DNA from: Verrucomicrobiaceae bacterium
GTDB lineage: Bacteria; Verrucomicrobiota; Verrucomicrobiia; Verrucomicrobiales; Verrucomicrobiaceae
Direction: 5' to 3'
NCBI GenBank assembly: GCA_016713245.1
Contig: JADJPM010000005.1
Coordinates: 186,001 to 250,000 of the forward strand
Length of the DNA: 64,000 bases
Made by a program: the position numbers and the translations under genes. The notes beneath the pieces were generated by a model. It saw only the letters and a program-made list of their open reading frames with translations, ran no database searches and was not told where the DNA came from. Each line of letters starts with the position of its first letter. Position 1 is the stretch's first letter. This document shows positions 27,706 through 35,659 of the stretch, in pieces.

Positions 27706-28638
27706 GCCCGGCCAGCAAGCGACGGGCGGCACGATACGCCATGCAAAGCGATTTGGGCGGGATCGCGCAGGTGTGTCGTGCCTTGGAGCTTGCACGGTCG
27801 GGCTACTACCGGGTGGCGAAAGTGAGCGCGGAGGCGAGGCATCGACGAGTTCGCATCGTGCGGCTGAGCCGTGAGCATCCGCGCTACGGTTACCGCCGGA
27901 TCGCGGCGTTGCTGCGACGTGAGGGCGAGCGGATCAACGTGAAGTGCGTGGCGAGGGTGCGCCGGGAGGAAGGACTGCAGGTGCGCAAACGCCAGCGGCG
28001 GATGCGAAGAGTGAGGCTTGGGCAGCAAGGCCGGCAGGGCTGCGGCGCATCGCAATCACGTGTGGAGCTGGGACTTTGTGAGCGACCAGGTGGAGGGCGG
28101 CAGCGCCTTTCGCATCCTCACCTTGATCGACGAGCACACGCGTGGAGTGCCACGCCACGCATGTGGCGTGGTCGATCCGCGCCACGGACGTGCTTGGCGT
28201 GCTGGAGTCTGCGATGCGCAAGCACGGCACGCCTGAGCACATCCGCAGCGACAACGGGCCTGAGTTCATCGCGTATGCGATCCAGGACTGGATGCAGCAT
28301 CGACACATCAAGATGAGCTACATCAAGCCGGGGTCACCTTGGGAGAACGCCTACATCGAATCGTTCCACGACAAGCTACGCGACGAATGCCTCAACCGCG
28401 AGGTGTTCGGCAGCCTGGCGAGGCCCGTGTTGTCGTCGAGCAATGGCGGCGTGAATACAATGAATACCGGCCTCACAGCTCGCTGGACTACGGCACCCCG
28501 GCACAGGCGGCGACACGCTGTCAAACTCCGCTACGGCCTCGTCTCGCTACGCTCGACGAGACCTTCGCTGCGTTTGACAGCGTGAGAGAACCAACCAACA
28601 TCAAGATCAACCCAAGGACGCAGGAACTACATTTATGA
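27699..28638 (+). pseudogene. IS3-family OrfB (DDE integrase) with at least three frameshifts
   Basis: Successive frames give the HTH_21 part (MQSDLGGIAQVCRALELARSGYYR, EHPRYGYRRIAALLRREG), the first catalytic Asp in VWSWDFVSDQ, the second in RSDNGPEF and the Glu in NAYIESFHDKLRDE, ending with EYNEYRPHSSLDYGTPAQAA. The frame breaks near 28020, 28155 and 28430; each is corrected by adding or removing one G or C. The catalytic triad is otherwise complete, so the element would be active if the indels were sequence errors. Confidence 0.8.
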
Positions 28639-29242
28639 CCTGTCCCACCCCAGGGAGCAGGCCACTTCTTTGTCACTCGAGCAAATCAGCTTAATTGTTA
28701 CTACTCTTGAGAGTTCGGGATATCGCACACTGCTGAATGTAACTCAACATCCCCAGCAGGCTGATATTGAGGCCATTGTTGGTTCGCATCCTAATGCCGT
28801 TGTGGTAGCGATCCCACCCAAGCTACTGGCGATTGTGGGAGACCGTGTAGCCTCTGCCATTGGTGTTTTAGGCGGGGCCATGAACGTTGCGGCGCAGTTT
28901 GGTCACTCCATGTGCTAAGTCTACAGACTCATGGCATACGGGTCGGTTGCTCCGAAGACGATCTGTTTGCAGGCAAAGCCAAGGAGAACCTGTGGCTGTG
29001 GATAAACGAAGATTGGCCCTGCCTGTATCCCGGCCGCATCATGGAAAATCGCTATATCGGAGATCCGTCAATTCTCCAGAATGAAGATCTTGTAGCGGTG
29101 ATCTCAGAGTTTCTTGAGCGGACCAAGATTTCGGCTTACAAGCCTAACGCCAATATAACTTCAAAAAGTGTTGTGCGCCGGTGAGCAAAGTTTATGATAT
29201 TGGGAGATAGTTACATTACCCCGGACTCCGACTGTCGAAAGC

Positions 29243-30389
29243 TCAGGGCTTGTAAGGTCGCGTGTTTTTCGGAGCCCAGGCCTCCATCGCGAGGCTCGCC
29301 GCGCCAAGTGCTCCCGCATCATCACCGAGGGTCGAGACACGAATCTCAAAGGCATGTCCTTGAGCGCCGGAATGAACCCACGGGCCCGCGATACGATCTC
29401 GCGGCAGAAACGCACTCCCAAAGCCGTGAGCGGACCATGCAGAAAATAAAGGCGGGCATCAATGAGGCACTGTGTCATCCCGATGACCCTGGCAAAAGGC
29501 CAGTCACCTCCTCCCAGGCGGGACTCTGCTCACAGGCCAGCTTCGCCAACTCGTCGTGCAGGTTCGTTGGCAAAGAGGTCTCACGTGTTGAGCCAGTTAG
29601 CCGCCTCCAAACCGCAGGTGCGGACAGCAGGTCGTGCGCCGCCTCCTCGCCATCGGCTGTAGCGAGTGGCCAAAAACCCGCCTCACCCGCACCTAGATGC
29701 GCTCCACGGATTAGCTCACCGCCTTTGACGATCGACATGGCAAACCCGCTGCGTGGCCCGAGCACCACAAAATCATCCTCATCCCTACCCTCGCCGAACC
29801 ACCGCTCCGCTAGGGCAATCACCCGTAGATTGTTCTGAATGGTGCACCGCGCCGCGAAAGCCTGTGAAAGACGCGCCTGCAAAGGAATGTCCGCCCAGTC
29901 TGGAAAGGCCATCGAGTAGATCGCCATGCCAGTGTCAGGATTCACCAGGCCGGGAGCGCCCACACCGATACCCAGCAGCTTTTCCGTCATCCGTCCCACC
30001 ATGTCCTGGATCGCCTGCTGAACCTGGCGGATCACCGCCTCCGCGTCTGCGGGCGATGGCATAGCCTTCGTCAGGGCACTCAGCCGATTTCCGGCAAAAT
30101 CCACCGCTATCACCTGGATGCGCGAAGCGGTAAACTCCACACCCGCAAACCATCCGGTGCCATTTTTCTCCAACTCTAGGTTCATCTTCGGGCGGCCCGT
30201 TTTCCCACGGATGAGCCCTGACTCCCGCAGCCACCCGGCAGCAATCAATTGATCGACATACAGGCCCATCGTCGAAGGAGCCACCGAGAGCTCTCGCGCC
30301 AGCACGCCCCGCGACGATGCCCGTCCGCTTCTCACCAGCTCGATGATGCGAGCGTGAAGATTCTCCTGTGAAACCTTGAGTGTTCTCAT
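29243..30389 (-). pseudogene. ROK-family transcriptional regulator / sugar kinase-like, frameshifted twice
   Basis: ATG 30389 starts MRTLKVSQENLHARIIELVRSG and a winged helix-turn-helix (SSRGVLARELSVAPSTMGLYVDQLIAAGWL). It is followed by the actin-fold ROK domain (LLGIGVGAPGLVNPDTG, AMSIVKGGELIRGAHLGAGEAG). The frame breaks at the A4 run 29494-29497 and again at about 29352. Correcting each by one base gives a continuous C-terminus (FARVIGMTQCLIDARLYFLHGPL; AFEIRVSTLGDDAGALGAASLAMEAW) ending at the TGA 29243-29245. About 382 codons when repaired. ROK repressors usually sense a sugar; no operator was identified. Confidence 0.7.
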
Positions 30390-30506
30390 TCGTGATAGAT
30401 GCACAGCTGTAGACATGGCGTCCACGGCGATGTGATCAGCCCAGCATCTTTCCGGCCTGCCTGCTTGCCTTTTCGCCTGCTGCGCATGAAAAAACTCTCC
30501 ACCGCT

Positions 30507-30859
30507 ATGACCATCAACCCGCTTTCCGCGCAGTCCCCGTTCACCACCAGGACGGCAGCACCATCCGCAGCATCCTCGACCGCACAAACGCCCCCGTGCA
30601 GAACCAATCCCTCGCCGAGGCCACCGTCCCCGTCGGCCAACCCACCGAGCGCCACTACCACAAGCTCAGTGAAGAATTCTACTTCATCCTCGAAGGCCAC
30701 GGAACCATGGAGATCGACGGCGAGGAACGCAGCGTGAAGCCGGGCGATGCGATTCTCATCCCACCCGGTGCCTGCCATCAAATCACCGCGTCACAGACGC
30801 TGCGCTTCCTCTGCTGCTGCGCGCCGCCGTATTCGCATGAGGACACTTTCTTCAACTGA
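30507..30859 (+). pseudogene. Small cupin-domain protein, frameshifted near its N-terminus
   Basis: The frame 30596-30859 encodes a single cupin: TERHYHKLSEEFYFILEGHGTMEIDGEERSVKPGDAILIPPGACHQI, with the metal-binding His-x-His, Glu and later His of motifs 1 and 2. The natural start is upstream (ATG 30507, MTINPLSAQSPFTT). One missing base near 30550 shifts the frame; with it restored the sequence reads QDGSTIRSILDRTNAPVQNQSLAEAT. About 117 codons. Small cupins of this kind have diverse roles (isomerase, dioxygenase, sensor); no specific function can be given. Divergent from the ROK gene, which may control it. Confidence 0.65.
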
Positions 30860-30923
30860 TCGTCACGCGCCGAAGTGAGTCGGTGTGGATGGGTCTCTCG
30901 AAAATTTTGTGGTGGCGCCACTC

Positions 30924-32225
30924 TCAGAACTTTACTCCGGTCATCACATAGACGAAGTCGGCGTCGCTGCTGGCTCCGGTGGCGGCGAGGTAGTCGCCGG
31001 TGAAGAAGTGTGAATAGCCTAGGGTGACGTTGAAATGGGCGCTGACGGCGTAGTTCACGAGCAGGTCGAGCTCGCTGCCGACGTAGCTGCTGGCTCCGGG
31101 CGTGATGGGACGGACGGTGGTTGTGGCATTGGCGCGGCGCAGGGCGTCGCCGGTGTCGTCGAGCCAGAAGAGATGGAAATCGAGGCTGGTGGTGAGTTTG
31201 GGGTTCGGTTTGGCGCTGAGATGGAGGGCGACGTTGTGGATGTTGCTCCAAGAGAAGACGTCCATGAGACCGTAGTGGAGGTGATTGGTGGGGAAGAGGT
31301 TTTGGAAGGCTCCCTGCTTGTTGTCTGCGGCATTTCCATCGCCGCTGCCGTAGCTGTATTCGAGGCCGAGGCGCGGCTTCCACGGCTGCTGGAAGGTGTA
31401 GCCGCCTTCCACGTAACTGGCGAAGGCGCTGAGGTCACGGCCGCCTGCTTTGCCGCTCTGCACGGCGAATTCGGCTTCGTAGTCCCATGGGCCGAGTTTG
31501 CCGGGCATGGACTTGATGTGGGTGCCGAGGGTGAGGAAGTGATCGTTGCGGTTCGTGTCGTCAAAATAGAGCGCGTAGAGCTCGGTGTCCTGGATGCCGA
31601 GTGTGGGGATGTGCGCGTAGAGGCCGGAGAGGAGCGAGTCCTTGTCGCTGTCGTCCATGCCGAAGCGGTCGATGTTCACCAGGGAGGAAATGAATGCATC
31701 GACCCACAGGCCGTCTGCGCCGTGGTAGCGCAATTTTACGGCGTCAAAGGTGCGGCTGATGTTGTTCCAGTCGAGCGGACCGATGAGGCGTTGGTCGCCG
31801 TAAAGCAGGACCTGGCGGCCGACTTTGAGGGAGAGCGGGAAGGTCTTGCCATCGCCGAGCTCGACGTAGAGCTGGCGCAGGTCGAAGGGATTGTCGCCTT
31901 CCGCGCCGAGCACGCCGGGGAGATCCGCACGCTCACTGCCGATCTCGCGTGCGTCCTGGCCCTGCGCATAAATAGTGAGCCAGTCCACGGGCTTGAGCTG
32001 GAGGCTGAGCCGGAAGCGCTGCAGCAGCCACGCATCGTCATTGATGTGAGCAATTCCACTGTTGAAGTCGTAATTGTTCTCGCGGTATTCGAAGCGCAGT
32101 TGGTCTTCGATGCCGAAAACGACGCGGCCACCGGCAAAGGAGAGCGGGTTCAGTTTTTCGGCGGTGGTCTGACTCCATGCGAAGGTGGTGAGCGCGAGAA
32201 AGGTGATGAGGTGGATGGATTTCAT
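30924..32225 (-). CDS. Outer-membrane beta-barrel porin (alginate-export/AlgE-like family)
   Basis: 433 residues from ATG 32225, beginning with a signal peptide (MKSIHLITFLALTTFAWSQ). The body is rich in alternating amphipathic strands (LRFEYRENNYDFNSG, WLTIYAQGQDAREIG, LSLKVGRQVLLYGDQRLIG, RLGLEYSYGSGDGNA) and ends with phenylalanine (MTGVKF), a typical outer-membrane assembly signal. The pattern GRQ...YGDQRLIGPLDWNN is characteristic of alginate-export porins. The start overlaps the stop of the SCO domain gene (ATGA), placing it in the denitrification gene group, where it might admit an anion or a metal. That role is inference. Confidence 0.75.
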   Translation of the reverse strand: MKSIHLITFLALTTFAWSQTTAEKLNPLSFAGGRVVFGIEDQLRFEYRENNYDFNSGIAHINDDAWLLQRFRLSLQLKPVDWLTIYAQGQDAREIGSERADLPGVLGAEGDNPFDLRQLYVELGDGKTFPLSLKVGRQVLLYGDQRLIGPLDWNNISRTFDAVKLRYHGADGLWVDAFISSLVNIDRFGMDDSDKDSLLSGLYAHIPTLGIQDTELYALYFDDTNRNDHFLTLGTHIKSMPGKLGPWDYEAEFAVQSGKAGGRDLSAFASYVEGGYTFQQPWKPRLGLEYSYGSGDGNAADNKQGAFQNLFPTNHLHYGLMDVFSWSNIHNVALHLSAKPNPKLTTSLDFHLFWLDDTGDALRRANATTTVRPITPGASSYVGSELDLLVNYAVSAHFNVTLGYSHFFTGDYLAATGASSDADFVYVMTGVKF

Positions 32226-33507
32226 GGCGGGAGGAGTTTTTTCAAGGCGGCGACCGTGGGGGGCAATGTCTGCGCCGAGCGATTCTTCGCGGTGGACGAT
32301 GTTTCCGTCGGCATCGAGCACGGCGATCAGATTTGAGTGCGTGAGGAAGCCCTCGACGGTGGCGAACTTGAATTGCAGTGCGACGGCGAGCTGGCGGATC
32401 GTTTCGTCATCAGAGATGGCGAAGGTCCAGCGCCCGAGGTCGAGTTTTTTGCTCACCTGCGACCTTCTTCATCTGTGCGGGCTTGTCCGTGGCGGTGTCG
32501 AAGGAGAAGAAAACGAAGGCGGCATTGTCCACGCCGGCGCCGAGCTCCGTCTCGATGCGCTTCATGTCGCCGATGATGCGAGGGCAGGCGTATTTGCAGG
32601 AGGTGAAGCCCATGGTGATGACGCGTGGTTTGCCGCGCAACTGATCCAGCGTCAGCGGCTGGTCGTCCTGCGTGCGCCAGGTGCCGGGCAGGTCGTAGAT
32701 GGTGGTGAAAGCGGCGGCGGCAGGCGCGGGCGGTGCTTCCTTCACCGACTTCGCTCCGCGAAAGCCGAGGCTGCGCACGCAGTAGTCGCCCTCCAGGCTG
32801 CTGCGAAAGGCGTAGCGCATGAAGGCGGCGTAATTGCTCACATCCGCGGCGAGGAGCGATCCCGCGCCGCAGAAGAGTTTCCGCTCCAGTGAGCCATCAC
32901 CGCGCGAGTCGCCGACGACCATGGTGGAGTTGAAATCATGCACCCATTCCCATACCAGGCCGTGCAGACCGCGCACGCCGTGCACATTCAGCACGCCATC
33001 GGTCACGGCTGGGAGCGGCCCTGAGGCGGGTTTGGAGTACCATTCGAGGAGCAGGCGGAGAAAGGCCTGATCCGTGCTGGCATCGAGCCGCGTGGCGTCG
33101 GCGCGTGCGACGAACTCCCATTCGTCCTGCGTGGGCAATCGTTTCCCCTGCGCTTCGCAATACGCCTTCGCGGCGAACCACGAGACGTTCACCACGGGAG
33201 CTGCGAGTGTTTTTTCATCTCCTGGATCCACGTCGCCTCGCCAGTGGATGAGGTAGTTTTGTCCGCGAGCGTGGGCTTGATCTGCGAGCGCCTCCAGGCG
33301 GGATTCTTCGTCACGAAGTCGAGAAACTGCCCGTTCGTCACCTGCAGCGAGTCGATGAAAAAGGCTCCACCGCTCGGGGCTTCGCCTTTTGGCATACAGC
33401 GGTTTGTAGCTGCCGCCGGGGATGGCGCTCATGCCCGGTGGTGGCGTTGTTTCTGCTGCTGGCAGCACGGCGGCGGCCAGCAGCATGAATGGAAGGACGA
33501 GTCGCAT
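32222..33507 (-). pseudogene. Formylglycine-generating-enzyme-like domain fused to an SCO1/SenC copper chaperone, with about four indels
   Basis: N-terminal signal peptide (MRLVLPFMLLAAAVLPAAE), then a sulfatase-modifying-factor fold (VTNGQFLDFVTKNPAW; VNVSWFAAKAYCEAQGKRLPTQDEWEFVARA; GLVWEWVHDFNS; RSLGFRGAK). An SCO domain follows with the copper motif TSCKYACPRI, SFDTATDKPAQMKK and a distal LTHSNLIAVLDADGNIV carrying the His ligand. Compensating shifts near 33390 and 33258, and shifts in A6 (32445-32450) and G6 (32258-32263, plus-strand sense), break the frame; each is fixed by one base. SCO proteins deliver copper to oxidases; next to nirK a role in copper supply is plausible. Confidence 0.7.
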
Positions 33508-33519
33508 GGAGCGAAGGAA

Positions 33520-35088
33520 TCAATGGCCCGGCGGTGTGGGAGGCGGCGGGGTGGCGCGGACTTCTTTCACCATGGCGGGCAGCACTTCGGTGCTGTTGTT
33601 GCCCCAGTTGTTATAAACGTAGGTGAGCACGTTGGCGACCTGTTCATCGTTGAGACCGAGCTGCGGCATGATGCTGGCATATTTTTCGCCATTCACAGTC
33701 ACATCGCCCTGCAGTCCGTGCAGCACGGTGGAGATGGAGCGCTTCACGTCCGCGTTGAGGTAGTCGGACTTCGCCAGCGGTGGGAAGGCCTTCGGGATAC
33801 CCTGTCCCTCCGGCTGATGGCAGGCCATGCAGATGGAGGTGTAGACGAGTTTTCCACGCGTGATGCGCTCCTCCTTGTTCGCGGCCGGAGGCTGCTGGGT
33901 AGATGCCTGAGCGATGGTCTGCACCGCGCTACCTTCGAGTTGGTAGATGCGGTCGTCTTGCTTGCCGGAATAGACGAGCTTGTTCTCCGGGCCGCTGACT
34001 TTAATCATGCCCACTGCGCCTTTGTTGAAGGCGCGGAAGATGCTGTGATCGACGAGGATGTAGGTTCCCGGCACTTCGAGGCCGAAATCGACGATCGCAC
34101 TGCCACCAGCTGGGACCATCGTGGTCTGCACCTGATGCTGCGCGGGCTTCACACCGCCTTCGAGATACACGTTGTCAAAAATCTCGCCGATGACGTGGAA
34201 CGAGGACGTGAGGTTCGGACCGCCGTTGCCGACAAAGAGACGCACCTTCTCGCCCACCTTCGCCTGCACGGCATTGTCGCCCGCCATCGCGCCGACGGAG
34301 CCGTTGAAGACGACATAGTCGGGTGTTTCCGTCAGTGCTTTGTCCATGCTGAAGGCTTGCAGACCCGCCTCGCCATACGCCCCTTTGGTGTAGAACTCGG
34401 ACTGCATGACATAGAACTCCTTGTCCACTTTTGGCAGGCCGCCGATGGGCTCGATGAGGATGAGGCCATACATGCCGTTGGCGACATGCATGCCCACGGG
34501 CGCGGTGGCGCAGTGATACACGTAGAGGCCAGGATTCAGCGCTTTGAACGAGAAAACCGACACATGCCCAGGTGTCGTGAAGGACGCTGCCGCGCCGCCG
34601 CCGGGGCCGGTGACGGCGTGCAGATCGATGTTGTGCGGCATCTTGCTGTCCGGGCGATTCATGAGGTGAAACTCCACCTCGTCATTCTGGCGGATGCGCA
34701 TGAATTTGCCCGGCACGCTGCCGCCGAATGTCCAAAAGGTGTAATCGACGCCATCAGCCATGCGCTTCACCACTTCGACGACTTCGAGTTTGATCGTGAC
34801 CTTCGTCGGATGATCGCGCGTGATGGGCGGCGGCACATTCGGCGCATCGGTGAGCACGGCGTCCTCGCTGCCTGAGACGGGCTTGTCCGGCTGCTTCGTC
34901 GGATCACTCAACGCCTCTGGGGACGCGGCAGGAGCTGCCGCAGGAGCCGCAGCGGATGAATAGGAGTCCATCGCCTTCTTGAAACTGTCCTGGGACATTT
35001 TTTCGTTCGGGCTGAGTTCGGTGTCGCCACATTGCGTGAGCAAAGCAGCAGAAAGGGCCGTCAGGAGGAGGCGCGATGTTGGTTTCAT
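33520..35088 (-). CDS. nirK: Copper-containing nitrite reductase with C-terminal cytochrome c domain
   Basis: 522 residues with a lipoprotein-type signal (LLTQC, Cys20), so probably membrane-tethered in the periplasm. Two cupredoxin domains carry the copper sites: type 2/type 1 ligands in MPHNIDLHAVTGPGGGAAAS and GLYVYHCATAPVGMHVANGMYGLILIEP, and FHVIGEIFDNVYLEGG in domain 2. A proline/glutamine linker leads to a class I cytochrome c domain (CMACHQPEGQG; distal Met in SIMPQLG). It reduces nitrite to NO; the fused heme probably delivers electrons directly. The start overlaps the globin stop, and the copper chaperone and porin follow. Confidence 0.92.
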   Translation of the reverse strand: MKPTSRLLLTALSAALLTQCGDTELSPNEKMSQDSFKKAMDSYSSAAAPAAAPAASPEALSDPTKQPDKPVSGSEDAVLTDAPNVPPPITRDHPTKVTIKLEVVEVVKRMADGVDYTFWTFGGSVPGKFMRIRQNDEVEFHLMNRPDSKMPHNIDLHAVTGPGGGAAASFTTPGHVSVFSFKALNPGLYVYHCATAPVGMHVANGMYGLILIEPIGGLPKVDKEFYVMQSEFYTKGAYGEAGLQAFSMDKALTETPDYVVFNGSVGAMAGDNAVQAKVGEKVRLFVGNGGPNLTSSFHVIGEIFDNVYLEGGVKPAQHQVQTTMVPAGGSAIVDFGLEVPGTYILVDHSIFRAFNKGAVGMIKVSGPENKLVYSGKQDDRIYQLEGSAVQTIAQASTQQPPAANKEERITRGKLVYTSICMACHQPEGQGIPKAFPPLAKSDYLNADVKRSISTVLHGLQGDVTVNGEKYASIMPQLGLNDEQVANVLTYVYNNWGNNSTEVLPAMVKEVRATPPPPTPPGH

Positions 35089-35570
35089 GGTGTTGAGGTC
35101 TGTGGTTGGGACTTGTAGCGGGCGTAGCGTTCGCGTTGCTCCGGCGTGAGGTTTGCGGGGTCAAAGCGGGGATCGGGGACGTGGTTGATGCGCGAGTAGA
35201 TCACGTTCGCCATGTCGGTGGCGCAGCTCTTGATGTGCTCCGCGTGCTCGCCCTCGAATAGATCATCCACCGTGCCGCGAAAGAGCGTCAGCCAGTGGTC
35301 AAACTTGTCCCGCCCCATGTCCGTGAGCGGCACCAGCTTCGCATGCGCGGCCAGCGGATTCCCCGTGAAGCCACCGCTGCGGAAGATCACCGTCTCCCAG
35401 AAGCTATACATCTTCGGCAAATGCGCCTGCCAGTTTGTATGAGCAACTTCGTCAAAGATGTGCCCCAGTACCTCATCCGCACGCACACGGTCATAAAAGG
35501 TGTTCACCAGCGACTCGATTTCCGCACGACCGTCGAGATCGGTTTTGGGGACAGTTTGCGCAACAGGCAT
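35085..35570 (-). CDS. Group III truncated hemoglobin
   Basis: 161 residues. Group III features: VNTFYDRVRADEVLGHIFDEVAHTNWQAHLPKMYSFWETVIFRSGGFTGNPLAAHAKL, with Trp and Phe in the distal helices, the proximal His in the F-helix region, and FDHWLTLFRGTVDDLFEG at the end of the fold. A proline-rich C-terminal extension follows. Group III globins bind O2 and NO and often accompany nitrite/NO metabolism. The stop overlaps the nirK start by four bases, so the globin and nitrite reductase are translationally coupled, suggesting protection from or handling of NO. Confidence 0.85.
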   Translation of the reverse strand: MPVAQTVPKTDLDGRAEIESLVNTFYDRVRADEVLGHIFDEVAHTNWQAHLPKMYSFWETVIFRSGGFTGNPLAAHAKLVPLTDMGRDKFDHWLTLFRGTVDDLFEGEHAEHIKSCATDMANVIYSRINHVPDPRFDPANLTPEQRERYARYKSQPQTSTP

Positions 35571-35659
35571 GGTCCCAGTCTAGCGAAGGTGGCCCAACTC
35601 GCTCACCCCATGCTGGCGTGCGTTGGACCGAAATTGCGGAAGTCGGCTTCCGCAATGTT

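Larger units (their letters stand above)
27368..28664 (+). mobile_element. IS3-family (IS407-type) insertion sequence, 1297 bp
   Basis: Bounded by imperfect inverted repeats of about 45 bases whose outer ends are TGGCCTGCTCCCTG at 27368 and its complement ending at 28664. A 4-base direct duplication CTTC lies on both sides (27364-27367 and 28665-28668). Two transposase frames in the orfA-orfB order and the 4-base duplication fit the IS407 group. The outer ends TGG...CCA follow the family 5'-TG...CA-3' rule. Its insertion splits an otherwise continuous host reading frame. Confidence 0.85.
26616..29184 (+). pseudogene. Uncharacterised glycan-locus gene split by an IS3-family insertion
   Basis: The 5' part (26616-27367, MLRPLLDRLRHLKYKLSRSV...) stops making sense where the IS begins. 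Deleting 27368-28664 plus one copy of the 4-base CTTC duplication rejoins the frame exactly (FNVVNFSHASLSLEQISLIVTTLE). Coding then continues to TGC-TAA near 28917, where one more single-base shift leads into the last frame (QTHGIRVGCSEDDLFAGKAKENLW) ending at 29184. The restored protein would be about 420 residues. HASFGDKWCILSYLAAHF and NVAAQFG loosely recall GT9-like folds, but I do not recognise the family. Its GC is lower than that of its surroundings. Confidence 0.6.

Noticed and set aside
31035..32336. 433-codon plus-strand open frame opposite the porin
   Set aside because: Antisense shadow of a GC-rich gene; no signal or domain.
33244..34875. 543-codon plus-strand open frame opposite nirK
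   Set aside because: Antisense shadow rich in Gly/His/Asp/Val; nirK on the other strand has all copper and heme ligands.
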